Assembly: GCA_005772955.1 (NCBI GenBank)
Contig: SXID01000250.1
Span: 19,462 to 83,461, forward strand
Direction of reading: 5' to 3'
Length of the DNA: 64,000 nt
Source: Planctomycetia bacterium
Lineage (GTDB): Bacteria; Planctomycetota; Planctomycetia; Gemmatales; Gemmataceae
The position numbers and the translations under genes are program-made. The notes under the pieces were generated by a model. It saw only the letters and a list, made by a program, of their open reading frames with translations. It searched no databases and had not been told where the DNA came from. This document shows, piece after piece, positions 8,756-16,976 of the stretch (position 1 is its first letter; each line of letters opens with the position of its first letter).

Positions 8756-9256
8756 TCACACTTCGGTGAGGACCGTGCTGTAACGCCAACTCACGGGTTT
8801 CCCGTCGTGATAAGGCATGACCCCGTGGAACTGCGGCGCGGCGGGATCGAACACGAGCGGTAGGAAGAACCGGTCGCCGTCCCAGAGCGGAAGTGTCGCG
8901 ACGCGCTCGATCTCGATCCACTCCAGCGCGCCCTCTGCGTTCGCGGAAAACGGTGTGCCAGAGAACCAGTTCACGCGGAAGATGAACCCAAACCAGTCCT
9001 CGCCGTGCTTGCCGAAGCCAGGCCACGAGATCGTGCCAGCCAACCGGATCGCGTCGCACTCGATCCCGGCTTCCTCGCGTATCTCGCGTTTCAACCCCGC
9101 GACGATGTCTTCGCCCGGTTCGAGCTTCCCGCCGAGACCGTTGTACTTGCCGAGGTGCGCGTCATCCGGGCGCACATTCCGGTGAATCATCAATACGCGC
9201 CGGCCGTCCGGCGAGAAGACGTAACCGAGCGTAGCTAGAATTGGTGTGTAGGGCAT
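8756..9256 (-). CDS. Nudix hydrolase (MutT-like)
   Basis: A 166-residue nucleoside-diphosphate-X hydrolase. It contains a complete Nudix box spanning GGKLEPGEDI and REIREEAGIE, with the Mg-binding glutamates. The N-terminal strand TLGYVFSPDGRRVLMIHR and the context KYNGLGGKLEPGE resemble 8-oxo-dGTP diphosphatases, which remove oxidised nucleotides; the substrate is inferred. The start at 9256 (MPYTPILATL) is preferred because the upstream extension lies in the purine-rich repeat. It is preceded on the same strand by a 90-residue protein and followed by a terminator. Confidence 0.9.
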   Translation of the reverse strand: MPYTPILATLGYVFSPDGRRVLMIHRNVRPDDAHLGKYNGLGGKLEPGEDIVAGLKREIREEAGIECDAIRLAGTISWPGFGKHGEDWFGFIFRVNWFSGTPFSANAEGALEWIEIERVATLPLWDGDRFFLPLVFDPAAPQFHGVMPYHDGKPVSWRYSTVLTEV

Positions 9257-9261
9257 TTTTT

Positions 9262-9366
9262 GAAGAGAAGGGAGAGAGGGAGAAGGGGTGAAAGGGAGAC
9301 AATACAAAAGCACCTTGGATCTGTCCTCTCTCCCGTTCCCCCTCTCTCCCCTTCACCCCTTTTCTT
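9262..9366. repeat. Imperfect purine/pyrimidine inverted repeat
   Basis: A purine-only arm (9262-9299) and a pyrimidine-only arm (9328-9366) built from the words GGGAGAGAGGG and AAGGGGTGAA and their complements flank about 30 bases. Pairing is imperfect. It separates the Nudix gene from the 90-residue gene, whose stop and last codons (EEEEKG) lie in the right arm. Confidence 0.65.
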
Positions 9367-9625
9367 CTTCCTCCGCAGGCAAGCCCGCGACTACGGCGCG
9401 AACCTGTTTCAGGTCTTCGTCCGTCACTCCCTCGCGGCGTGGGTAGCGGCGTTCAAGGGCGTCGAGGAGCGTTTCCCACATGTCACGCGATGGTTGGGGA
9501 ACGGCCTGCCAGTTGTCATAACGCCGAAACCGGGTTTTGAAGGTCCACTTCCGCGCGAATCTTTCCGCACGGACGGATCGCTTCTTCCCGGTGGTCGGGT
9601 CTCCGTCGGTCCACTCGATTTCCAT
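9353..9625 (-). CDS. Hypothetical 90-residue basic protein
   Basis: I do not recognise this family. The protein is rich in Arg, Lys, Trp and Glu, with no signal peptide or membrane segment, and is probably cytoplasmic. It starts MEIEWTDGDPTTGKKRSVRA and contains FARKWTFKTRFRRYDNWQ and a helical C-terminal half ending AGLPAEEEEKG. The start at 9625 is the first ATG before the composition changes; the frame upstream is antisense to the WD40 gene. The next gene on this strand is the Nudix hydrolase, 96 bases downstream. The last residues are encoded by the adjacent inverted repeat, so the original end may have been lost. Confidence 0.55.
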   Translation of the reverse strand: MEIEWTDGDPTTGKKRSVRAERFARKWTFKTRFRRYDNWQAVPQPSRDMWETLLDALERRYPRREGVTDEDLKQVRAVVAGLPAEEEEKG

Positions 9626-9726
9626 ATTGGCGCACGCGCAGAGTTTGGGTGTACAATTCCAGGATACTCGACGATGCCCTATGTCGGGGAGTCCGGTTAC
9701 TGTTCTGTGTCGCGGGGTCGGGAAAA

Positions 9727-10632
9727 ATGCTGCTGTTCGAGGATCACAGGGACGAGACGACCGCGGTGGTTCACAAGGCGGTCGTGTACGCGATATCGTT
9801 CGCGCCGGACGGCTCGATGCTCGCAACCGGCGCCGGCGACGGCTCGGTGTTCGTGCGCGACGCGAACGGCCACGTGGCGTCACTGCTCGAACGCGGGCCA
9901 AAGGTAATGCCGGTCCATGCCCTCGGTTACCTACCAAGCGGATCGGGTCTTGTGGTCGGCGGAGCATTCGGGTGGATGAGTTACAGGCAAGACGGGAACG
10001 AGTGGCGGGAGTTCGGGCCAAAGTCGTCGCTACCAGTCACATCGCTCGCGGTTCTCGACGACCGCATTGTGGCGATAGGCACCGGCGACAAAACAAAAGC
10101 CAGCGGCGGCACCTTTGAACTCTGGGACGTGATCAACGATCGGATGTTGAAGCCCTCCTTCTCAGAACCCAACGGCGTCCGTGCGATCGCCGCATGTCCG
10201 AAGAAGAAACTTGTCGCGTGGGCGACCGGTCATCGCAAGGTTCGAGTCTGGGACATCACTTCGCCCAAGCCCATCGACTTCCCACAAAAACACGACTGCC
10301 CCGCAATTGCTCTCAGTTCTGACGGTTCCATGCTCGCGGTCGCGGGCGACTGGAACGCGACAATCTACGACCTCAAAACGAAACGCGAGCGCGCGGTGTT
10401 GAAGGGCCACAAGGGTCAGATCAAGTCGGTGGCTTTCGCTCCAGACGGATTAACGGTAGCGACGGGCGGCTTCGACTTCACGGTGCGGTTGTGGGACGTG
10501 GCAACGGGCAAGGAGCGTGCGAACTACAAGTGGGACATCGGCGTGGTGTTCTGCGTGACCTACGCCCCGGACGGCTTCCGGCTGGCCGCGGGCAGTGACC
10601 TCGGTCGCGTCGTGGTCTGGGACGCGGAGTAG
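9727..10632 (+). CDS. WD40 repeat protein
   Basis: A 301-residue protein made almost entirely of beta-propeller repeats, about six or seven blades. Typical units are SFAPDGSMLATGAGDGSVFVRD, split here as SFAPDGSML and GDGSVFVRD, then KVRVWDI, HKGQIKSVAFAPDG and FTVRLWDVATGKE. There is no signal peptide, so it probably acts as a cytoplasmic interaction scaffold; such proteins are abundant in Gemmataceae. The ATG at 9727 (MLLFEDHRDE) fits the first blade. The 90-residue gene is divergent 101 bases away, so the region between holds both promoters. Confidence 0.85.
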   Translation: MLLFEDHRDETTAVVHKAVVYAISFAPDGSMLATGAGDGSVFVRDANGHVASLLERGPKVMPVHALGYLPSGSGLVVGGAFGWMSYRQDGNEWREFGPKSSLPVTSLAVLDDRIVAIGTGDKTKASGGTFELWDVINDRMLKPSFSEPNGVRAIAACPKKKLVAWATGHRKVRVWDITSPKPIDFPQKHDCPAIALSSDGSMLAVAGDWNATIYDLKTKRERAVLKGHKGQIKSVAFAPDGLTVATGGFDFTVRLWDVATGKERANYKWDIGVVFCVTYAPDGFRLAAGSDLGRVVVWDAE

Positions 10633-10687
10633 GAGCGGGTGGTTACGCGGCACGAGTACCCAGTTCGTTGCGTCCAGAGTTACGAAC

Positions 10688-11578
10688 ATGAATCTGGTTC
10701 CAGACCCAGACGAACGCGGGCGTGAATGTTGGCAGCCGCCACAGGGATTCCACCTCGCCATTGTCCTCGTTGGGGTTATCAACCTCCTACTCCACTTCCT
10801 TGGCGTGACCGAAACGCCCCTCTGCCTCAGCCTGTTCGTTTTGCTCGTTACCTGCCTTGTGCTTGCACACCTGCTCCCTTGGTACCATTCCCTTCAGAAA
10901 CAGCGAAACGTCTGCCCCGCTTGCCGCCTGGCGCACGCTCTCCAGCGCAAACGGCGTGTGCTGGACCGAAAGAAGTGCTTCGGATTAGTTGTGAGACAGT
11001 CGAACTCAAGTTACAAAGGCGGCACTGGGTCCACCGCTTGGGAAGAGCGTGTGCCGGTTATCCAAACGGTGTACCAACGCACAACGCGCTGTCGTTTTTG
11101 CGATGCGAAATGGTCAGCAAAAGAGGTAGAAGAAGTTGAAGACTTCGATCCAGACGAACCGCTGCATGCAAGCCCGCAACCAGCGGTTCGGCTCAACGAA
11201 AGGCGCACGAAGCGCGGGGGATGGGATTCGCACCCACGGCTTCGGGGGATTAGCCCGACGAGTTGTCTGCTACTCCACCCCCGCCGAGCTTCATTAGCCG
11301 CGGATTCGGAATGTGATCCGACCCTTCGTCAGGTCGTACGGGGAGATTTCCACCTTCACCCGGTCGCCGGGGATGATGCGGATGTAGTGCTTGCGCATCT
11401 TGCCGCCGATGTGTGCAATGACCTCGCCGCCGATGTCGAGTTGGACACGGAACGTGGTGTTCGCGAGGGACTGCATGACGCGACCCTCGACCTCGATCGC
11501 TTCTTCCTTGGCTTTTTGCATGTGCTGGACGTGCCTCTGTTGATTGTGGGCGAAAGGAAACACTCACGATCGGGTTAA
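10688..11578 (+). CDS. Two-TM zinc-ribbon protein with antisense read-through end
   Basis: I do not recognise the family. From ATG 10688 the protein has two adjacent membrane helices (about residues 22-42 and 46-64), then a putative zinc site formed by CPAC and CRFC about 85 residues apart, and an acidic stretch ([13 protein letters not shown]). After about residue 175 the frame enters the complementary strand of the tRNA-like gene and then of infA. It finds no stop until 11576-11578, so the last 120 residues are antisense sequence and probably not ancestral. Either the gene lost its stop or the real C-terminus is shorter through an unseen frameshift. Confidence 0.55.
   Translation: MNLVPDPDERGRECWQPPQGFHLAIVLVGVINLLLHFLGVTETPLCLSLFVLLVTCLVLAHLLPWYHSLQKQRNVCPACRLAHALQRKRRVLDRKKCFGLVVRQSNSSYKGGTGSTAWEERVPVIQTVYQRTTRCRFCDAKWSAKEVEEVEDFDPDEPLHASPQPAVRLNERRTKRGGWDSHPRLRGISPTSCLLLHPRRASLAADSECDPTLRQVVRGDFHLHPVAGDDADVVLAHLAADVCNDLAADVELDTERGVREGLHDATLDLDRFFLGFLHVLDVPLLIVGERKHSRSG
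11213..11284 (-). tRNA. tRNA-like gene with non-standard anticodon loop
   Basis: The minus strand folds into all four tRNA arms. The 7-bp acceptor stem is GCGGGGG with CCCCCGC, the D stem is GAGT with ACTC, and the anticodon stem is TCGGG with CCCGA. The variable loop has 4 bases and the T stem is GTGGG with CCCAT around loop TGCGAAT. T8, A14, G18, A21, T33, C56 and A58 are kept. G19 and T55 are not, and the anticodon loop CTAATCC would give anticodon AAT with C37. No CCA is encoded. It begins 9 bases after the infA stop on the same strand. It may be a diverged or non-functional tRNA. Confidence 0.5.
11294..11521 (-). CDS. infA: Translation initiation factor IF-1
   Basis: A 75-residue OB-fold protein that occupies the ribosomal A site during initiation. 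The sequence follows the family closely: [53 protein letters not shown] (in two parts) and LTKGRITFR. The start at 11521 ([11 protein letters not shown]) matches normal IF-1 length; a start at 11563 would add 14 unrelated residues. The tRNA-like gene follows 9 bases downstream on the same strand. A weak inverted repeat (11563-11591) lies in its leader. Confidence 0.97.
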   Translation of the reverse strand: MQKAKEEAIEVEGRVMQSLANTTFRVQLDIGGEVIAHIGGKMRKHYIRIIPGDRVKVEISPYDLTKGRITFRIRG

Positions 11579-11693
11579 GCCCAGCCGTGAGTACATATTG
11601 TTTAAGAATAACCTCAAACCGACGGGCTTGCGAGGGCAAACCCCTGCGGAAAAGTGAAATCCGCTTTCCGCCGCGAACACGGTCGCTCCCCTG

Positions 11694-12602
11694 CTACCGC
11701 TTCACATTGTTCAGATGCTCCAGCGCCAACAACAGGGCCTGCGTGCCCTTGCGGCCATAACCCTGCGCACGAACGGCTTCGTACAACTGCTTCGCCAGGC
11801 CCAACCCCGGCAGCGCGATGTTCATCTTCTCGGCTTCGGCCAGTGCGATGCCCATGTCCTTGATGAAGTGTTCGACGTAGAAGCCCGGCTCGAAGTTGCG
11901 GGCCATCATGCGTGGCCCCAGAACTTCCAGCGCCTTGCTACCGGCGGCGCCGACGCTCACGCTCTTGAACACGGTTTCGAGATCGAGACCGGCCTTGTAG
12001 CCGTACAGCAGCCCTTCGCACAACGCGATCATGTTCGACGAGATGAGGATCTGGTTCACCATCTTCGTGTGCTGACCGGCACCCGGCGCGCCCTGGTGAA
12101 TGATCGTCTTGCCCATGCACTCGAACACAGGTTGCACGGCTGCGACCACGTCCTTGTCGCCGCCAATCATGATGGACAGCGCCGCGTTCTTCGCGCCCAC
12201 GTCGCCGCCGCTCACCGGTGCGTCCAGGGAAGCGACGCCTTTCGCTTTCGCGGCCTCGTAAATCTCCTTCGCCAGCGAAGGCTCGCTGGTCGTCATGTCC
12301 ACCAGCACGACGCCCGCCTTTGCGCCCGCGAGCGCGCCATCGGCTCCGAGGAACACTTCACGCACGTCCTTCGGGAACCCCACGATCGCGAACACGATGT
12401 CGGCTTGCTCCGCCACTTCTTTTGGAGTGCTCGCGAGGCGAGCGCCCGCTTCGACCAGCGGTTGCGCTTTGTCCGCCGATCGGTTGTAGACGGTCGCGGA
12501 GAAGCCCTTCGTCAGGATGTGCTGGCACATCCAACGGCCCATGACGCCGGTGCCGATCCAGCCGATACGGGTTTTTCCAGGTAGCGCGAGTGGGATTTGC
12601 AT
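11694..12602 (-). CDS. NAD(P)-dependent beta-hydroxyacid dehydrogenase
   Basis: A 302-residue oxidoreductase of the 3-hydroxyisobutyrate / tartronate semialdehyde reductase family. The Rossmann loop is [12 protein letters not shown], the substrate signature is [11 protein letters not shown], and the catalytic Lys lies in HTKMVNQ. The C-terminal all-helical domain includes [13 protein letters not shown]. The family interconverts beta-hydroxyacids and semialdehydes; the substrate cannot be fixed from sequence. It stands alone, divergent from the lipase gene 70 bases away. Confidence 0.9.
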   Translation of the reverse strand: MQIPLALPGKTRIGWIGTGVMGRWMCQHILTKGFSATVYNRSADKAQPLVEAGARLASTPKEVAEQADIVFAIVGFPKDVREVFLGADGALAGAKAGVVLVDMTTSEPSLAKEIYEAAKAKGVASLDAPVSGGDVGAKNAALSIMIGGDKDVVAAVQPVFECMGKTIIHQGAPGAGQHTKMVNQILISSNMIALCEGLLYGYKAGLDLETVFKSVSVGAAGSKALEVLGPRMMARNFEPGFYVEHFIKDMGIALAEAEKMNIALPGLGLAKQLYEAVRAQGYGRKGTQALLLALEHLNNVKR

Positions 12603-12672
12603 TGCGAGGAACTCGTGAAGGAACTAAGGTTACCGCTGCGGTTGATTTGTACCAGCCGCACCTCCTCTCGGC

Positions 12673-13470
12673 TTGGTCATCGTGCCTGATTCGCTCATCC
12701 CGAAACTCGACGCCCCGATTGTTCTTGTTCACGGTCTGTGTGGGTACGACCGTATTGTCGCGTTCGGTCGGACGCTCAAGGACTACTTCCCCGGGATCCG
12801 CGAGAAACTGGAAGCGTCAGGGAATCGCGTTTTAGTGCCGCGTCTAAGTTGCACGCGCGGCGTTGAAGCACAGGCTGGCGAACTGAAGCGGTTCATCCTG
12901 AGGCGCGTACCAACCGGCCCGGTACACCTCATTGGGCACAGCCTGGGCGGCCTTGACTCGCGATTCATGATCAGCAAACTCGACATGGCGGATCGGGTGC
13001 GGTCCCTGACCACCGTGGGAACCCCGCATCGCGGCAGCCCCGTCGCGGACTGGGGCGTGCGCCGGTTCGGGCGGCTGGTCGCGCCGTTCTTCCAGGCGCT
13101 CGGCATCTCCTATCAGGCGTTTGTCGATCTCACCAGCGCGGTGTGCCGACGGTTCAACGAGACGGTGCCGGACGTGCCCGGCGTGCGGTATTTCTCCGTG
13201 GCGGGCGTGTGCGAAATTCAGTGGGTCGGTTCGGAGTGGCGGTTCCCGCACGGGATCGTGAGCCGAGCGGAGGGGCCAAACGACGGGGTTGTATCGGTCG
13301 CTTCGGCCACGTGGGGCGAACACACCGATGTGTGGAGTGGCGACCATCTCAATCTGGTGAACTGGCCCAACCGGCATGCGCGGAAATGCGGCCTGTGGGA
13401 CTCACTCGCCCCGGATTACGGGCGCATCGTGCGCCGGATCGCTGAGTCGTCCCGGTGGGACGACCGCTAA
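12673..13470 (+). CDS. Alpha/beta-hydrolase, lipase-like
   Basis: A 265-residue hydrolase related to triacylglycerol lipases. VLVHGLCGYDR forms the oxyanion HG motif, GHSLGG carries the nucleophilic Ser, NDGVVSV the acidic residue and a late DHLNLVNW the His. TVGTPHRGSPVADW is typical of lipases acting on esters. There is no clear signal peptide. The start is uncertain: TTG at 12673 or GTG at 12682, with no convincing ribosome site for either. It shares several motifs with the smaller hydrolase at 54411-55046. Confidence 0.82.
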   Translation: MVIVPDSLIPKLDAPIVLVHGLCGYDRIVAFGRTLKDYFPGIREKLEASGNRVLVPRLSCTRGVEAQAGELKRFILRRVPTGPVHLIGHSLGGLDSRFMISKLDMADRVRSLTTVGTPHRGSPVADWGVRRFGRLVAPFFQALGISYQAFVDLTSAVCRRFNETVPDVPGVRYFSVAGVCEIQWVGSEWRFPHGIVSRAEGPNDGVVSVASATWGEHTDVWSGDHLNLVNWPNRHARKCGLWDSLAPDYGRIVRRIAESSRWDDR

Positions 13471-13648
13471 ACTTTGCCTGGCTCATTCCTCGCGCCGACG
13501 CGCTGCGAACGCCTCAGTTGCGCCAACAGGCGCCCAGTCGTGACTTCACTTCTCCGCGCCGCAAGTTTCTTGATGGTCGGCGCACGGAACGCTCCGATGG
13601 ACGAATAGCCGCCATGGAAAGCGGCGTCCCCTCTTGGAAAGGTTCCCA

Positions 13649-14059
13649 ATGCGTCACCTACTCATCGCGGCACTTGGCGTGTTCGCCGTCTCGGGTGCGG
13701 CTTCCGCGCAACAACCTCAGTCCCGCCCGGTGCCACAGTACCCGGCCGTCGCGCCGGGGACTACGCTGCAACCGGTCTCGGGCACGACAGTGATTCGCGG
13801 CACCGCCGGCTGCAACAACTGCGCCCCAGCCGTCGGGCCGGTGGTCCGCGGTGGGTTCACCATGTCCGCCGTGACCGGCGGCAATTGTCTGCTCGGTAAT
13901 CCGTGCCAGAACGGGTGTGGCAGCGTGCGAAGCGACCTCGGGTTCCACTTCGGGTCGTGCAAGCAGTTCTTCGCGCCCTGCGGCCCGACCCCACTCGCGG
14001 CCCCGTGGGGCAAGGGCTTTGGTTGCCCGCGTGCCTACGATAGCTACGCGAATCATTAA
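13649..14059 (+). CDS. Secreted Cys/Gly-rich protein
   Basis: I do not recognise a family. The 136 residues start with a clear signal peptide (MRHLLIAALGVFAVSGAASA, probable cleavage after ASA). A Pro/Gln segment follows, then a mature part with eight or more Cys in short motifs: CNNC, CLLGNPC, CGSVRSD, GSCKQFFAPCG. Such proteins in planctomycetes are thought to be exported and possibly disulphide-linked; that is inference. The ATG at 13649 is used because the five residues before it are polar. It converges with the LOG gene. Confidence 0.75.
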   Translation: MRHLLIAALGVFAVSGAASAQQPQSRPVPQYPAVAPGTTLQPVSGTTVIRGTAGCNNCAPAVGPVVRGGFTMSAVTGGNCLLGNPCQNGCGSVRSDLGFHFGSCKQFFAPCGPTPLAAPWGKGFGCPRAYDSYANH

Positions 14060-14122
14060 ACCGCTGCTCCAAGCGGGGTCGCGGCACACTTCCGCCCTCT
14101 GTTGCCTGTTTGTGCGCCGCTG

Positions 14123-14941
14123 CTATTTCCGCACCCGGTTCCACCAGCGCCCGACTCGCTCGCCAAGCCACCACCTCGGCTTGCACTGTGGGCCGTAGGT
14201 CAGGCCGAATTTTTTCATCGCGGTGTGGGTGATGCCAGATACCACCTCACCAGGGTTGTCGGACACGATCAGTTGATCCAGGTCTTCCGGGTTGATTGTC
14301 TTCTCGTTCGCCATGAGTCGCAGTTGGGCGAGCAGTGGACGCCAGTAATCGACGCCCATCAACGCGACCGGGAAGCCGTCGAGTTTCCCGGTCTGGATGA
14401 GCGTCGCGACCTCGAACAACTCGTCGAGCGTACCGAACCCGCCAGGCATAACCACAAACGCGTAACTGTATTTCACGAGCATCAACTTGCGGACGAAGAA
14501 GTGCTCGAAGTCGATCCATGAATCGACGTAAGGGTTTGGCTTCTGCTCCATTGGCAGTACGATGTTGCAGCCGATGGACCGGCCGCCCACGTCCTTCGCG
14601 CCGCGGTTCGCGGCTTCCATGATGCCGGGACCGCCGCCGGTCATCACGGTGAACCCTGACTCGGCGAGATACTTTCCGACCTCGCGGGCCATCCCGTAAT
14701 AGCGGTGGTTCTCGTCGAAGCGCGCGGACCCGAACACGGTCACGCACGGGCCGATGAAGTGCAGTTTGCGGAAGCCGTACACCAGCTCGCGGAAGATTTT
14801 CACCGCCTGCCACAACTCGAACTTGCGAGGTTGCGGTCCCTGAAGGAATTTCTTCGCCGCGGGCGCAGCCTCCCCGGACTTTCGCTGCCACTCGCCGGAA
14901 AGTGTTGCTACCTCACTCGTTTCAATCAATCGATCAGCCAT
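14123..14941 (-). CDS. LOG-family (lysine decarboxylase-like) protein
   Basis: A 272-residue Rossmann-fold protein of the TIGR00730/LOG type, whose best-known members are cytokinin riboside monophosphate phosphoribohydrolases. It has VTVFGSARF, the nucleotide motif GGGPGIMEAANRG and the signature PGGFGTLDE. An N-terminal extension of about 60 residues precedes the core. Function in non-plant-associated bacteria is probably nucleotide monophosphate glycosidase or nucleotide sensing; the substrate is unknown. The next minus-strand gene downstream of the TIM-barrel gene, 48 bases away, so possibly cotranscribed with it. Confidence 0.88.
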   Translation of the reverse strand: MADRLIETSEVATLSGEWQRKSGEAAPAAKKFLQGPQPRKFELWQAVKIFRELVYGFRKLHFIGPCVTVFGSARFDENHRYYGMAREVGKYLAESGFTVMTGGGPGIMEAANRGAKDVGGRSIGCNIVLPMEQKPNPYVDSWIDFEHFFVRKLMLVKYSYAFVVMPGGFGTLDELFEVATLIQTGKLDGFPVALMGVDYWRPLLAQLRLMANEKTINPEDLDQLIVSDNPGEVVSGITHTAMKKFGLTYGPQCKPRWWLGERVGRWWNRVRK

Positions 14942-14989
14942 CTTGGGCTACTCCAACGGCGAGCCAGGACACTTGCCCGCCAATTACTA

Positions 14990-15814
14990 TTATTCGCGTC
15001 GGATGCCCGCAACTTGCATCAAATCGGCTGTCGATTGGTACGCTTCCGTTACCCACGCGACGATTTTTTCAGGCTCGGGCGAATACTCCAGTTCGATGCT
15101 GATAGCGCCCTTGATCCCCAGCGCGGCGATCTCCTTGAGGTAAGGCACGAAGTCCACCACTCCGCGACCCGGCGGCAAATCGCCATGAACCTTCCCGTCG
15201 CAATCGCTGATGTGGACATGGATCGCCTTGCCCTTCAAGGCGCGTAGCTCCTCCGGCTTCGTCCCTGCGAGGCACAGGTGCGAAATGTCTATGTTCGCAC
15301 TCACGGCGGGATGGTTCACGGCGTCGATGAACCGTACCATGTTCGGCACGTCGTTGAGCAGCGACAGTTTGAATGGCTCTAACTCAAGCGCGATTTCGAG
15401 TCCGAGTTGCGCAGCGTAATCGCCGAGCGTTTTCAAGTGTGCGACACCGGACTTCCACTGCTCTGCGGGCGGGATGACTTGCCGCTCCCAGATGTATTCG
15501 CCGAGAACCAGCAGCAGATTCTTCGCTCCTAACTCGTAGCAGAAGTCGAGGTACGCGCGGCACCGGTCCATGTGAAACCGCTGTACGCTGGGGTTGAAGT
15601 CGATCAGCCCAACCGCGACGCACGCGACGCTCACGATCGGCAGTCCGACCCGCTCGCACTCGGTGCGGATCAGTTTCCGCTCGCGCGCGCAGGTGTCGAG
15701 TGGGTCCGCGAATATGTCGATGGTGTCGAATCCGATGGCCTTCGTCTGGTGGATTCCGAAGGCGGTGCCTTTGCCCGCTTGCGCCCAGGCTGAGTTGATA
15801 AGTCCGAGTTTCAT
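14990..15814 (-). CDS. Sugar phosphate isomerase/epimerase-type TIM barrel
   Basis: A 274-residue member of the xylose isomerase-like TIM-barrel superfamily. It has metal-ligand strands ending ELEPFKLSL, SANIDISHLCL, IHVHISDCDGK and SIELEYSPEP, the spacing expected for Glu, Asp/His and Glu ligands. These enzymes isomerise or epimerise free or phosphorylated sugars; the substrate is unknown. ATG 15814 starts MKLGLINSAW; the upstream part of the frame is translated 7-mer repeat and is rejected. The leader consists of that repeat. Confidence 0.85.
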   Translation of the reverse strand: MKLGLINSAWAQAGKGTAFGIHQTKAIGFDTIDIFADPLDTCARERKLIRTECERVGLPIVSVACVAVGLIDFNPSVQRFHMDRCRAYLDFCYELGAKNLLLVLGEYIWERQVIPPAEQWKSGVAHLKTLGDYAAQLGLEIALELEPFKLSLLNDVPNMVRFIDAVNHPAVSANIDISHLCLAGTKPEELRALKGKAIHVHISDCDGKVHGDLPPGRGVVDFVPYLKEIAALGIKGAISIELEYSPEPEKIVAWVTEAYQSTADLMQVAGIRRE

Positions 15815-15928
15815 GGTCTTTGGTGTTTCGTGTTTGGTGTTTGGTGAATGTTGTGGTCGCTTACGCTCCCAACTCACCCACAGACTAAACACCAAACACC
15901 AAACACCAAACACCAAACACCAAACACC
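15814..15928. repeat. 7-mer tandem repeats in inverted orientation
   Basis: Six perfect tandem copies of AAACACC occupy 15887-15928. Five degenerate copies of the complementary unit (TGGTGTT-like) occupy 15814-15848. The two blocks face each other across about 38 bases and can pair. The left block begins at the start codon of the TIM-barrel gene. Confidence 0.85.
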
Positions 15929-16006
15929 AGACACTGGCCCAACCGATCTCCAATGGTACGTTGACAAAACCGCCCCGCGCACCGGGGTTCACACGGGTCG
16001 TGATTG

Positions 16007-16882
16007 ATGCTTGAACACCTCAGTACCGCTGGTTACCACTACCTCGGCGTGTTCACCGCCCTGATCGCCTCGGCGACGGTTGTCCCGGTGCCGGAGGAGT
16101 TGCCGGTCATCACGGCCGGAATCATGGTTGGGCACTCGGACACGGAGTTCACCGGCGACCAGCGAGACGACCTGAGGAGGTTGCGATGGTGGATCATGTT
16201 GCCAGTACTGATGGCCGGTGTAGTGATTGGCGACGGCGCACTCTACACGATCGGCCGGTTGTGGGGGCGCCGATTGCTCAACCTGAAATGGGTGCAGCGT
16301 CGGGTCATCACCCCGGAGAAACGCGACCAGATCGAGAAGAACTTCCACGACCGCGGAATCATGATCCTCTTGGGTGCCCGCTTGCTGCCGGGCATCCGAG
16401 GTCCGATTTTCATCATGGCCGGGGTACTCCGGGTTCCACTCGGCCGCTTCATGCTTGCGGACGCGATCTACGCCATTCCGCTCGTCAACATTCTGTTCTG
16501 GCTGTCGTATTTCCTCACCGATCAGGTGCTGTTGATCTTCAATAAGATCAATGAGTTCAAGCCGCTCGTGATTGTCGCGATCTTGTCTGGAATCGCGGGC
16601 GCGATGATCCACCGGTACATCTTCACGAGACGTGTCTCGACGGGTGAGCCGCCGCACGTGCCGGACATCATCGCGAAGCCCGCGGTCGCGATGGGACACG
16701 CGGTTGAGAAGGCGGTCGAGATGGCGGTGGACACGGTCACCGGCCGGCACCACGACAGACCGCACGAAGCGCCACCCTCCGACGTCGAGGCCAACCAGGG
16801 GTTCGGCATCCGCACGCAGGAGCCAAGCGCGAATGGCACCGTGGAACAAGGAAGCGAGAAGAAACCCGACGAGAAGACGTGA
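16007..16882 (+). CDS. DedA-family membrane protein
   Basis: A 291-residue integral membrane protein of the DedA/SNARE-associated family, linked to lipid-carrier and phospholipid flipping and membrane potential maintenance. It shows the family's PVPEELPVI segment near the N-terminus and the GARLLPGIRGPIF motif with its conserved Arg residues. Four or five hydrophobic helices run to about residue 205. The last 85 residues are a hydrophilic, charged tail not usual for the family. ATG 16007 follows a TTG one codon upstream. The stop abuts a large inverted repeat shared with the convergent DUF1570 gene. Confidence 0.88.
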   Translation: MLEHLSTAGYHYLGVFTALIASATVVPVPEELPVITAGIMVGHSDTEFTGDQRDDLRRLRWWIMLPVLMAGVVIGDGALYTIGRLWGRRLLNLKWVQRRVITPEKRDQIEKNFHDRGIMILLGARLLPGIRGPIFIMAGVLRVPLGRFMLADAIYAIPLVNILFWLSYFLTDQVLLIFNKINEFKPLVIVAILSGIAGAMIHRYIFTRRVSTGEPPHVPDIIAKPAVAMGHAVEKAVEMAVDTVTGRHHDRPHEAPPSDVEANQGFGIRTQEPSANGTVEQGSEKKPDEKT

Positions 16883-16976
16883 AGGTAGGCGACTCGCTCC
16901 GCGAGTCGCGCCTTCGCGCGTGTTGCAGGCACCCGTCGCGTCCAGCGAGTCACTCGCGGAGCGAGTGACCTACCTT
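16882..16976. repeat. Inverted repeat between convergent genes, with nested palindromes
   Basis: Arms 16882-16907 and 16951-16976 match at 23 of 26 positions. Each arm also folds on itself (GACTCGC-TCC-GCGAGTC and CACTCGC-GGA-GCGAGTG). The DedA stop codon touches the left edge, and the stop of the DUF1570 gene (16970-16972) lies inside the right arm. It probably acts as a two-way terminator. Confidence 0.85.

Noticed and set aside
11563..11591. infA leader hairpin as a riboswitch
   Set aside because: Only a 6-bp outer and 3-bp inner stem with mismatches; too weak to name as a regulator.
15887..15928. Tandem AAACACC units considered as a CRISPR array
   Set aside because: Units are 7 bases, contiguous and without spacers; no cas genes in the window.
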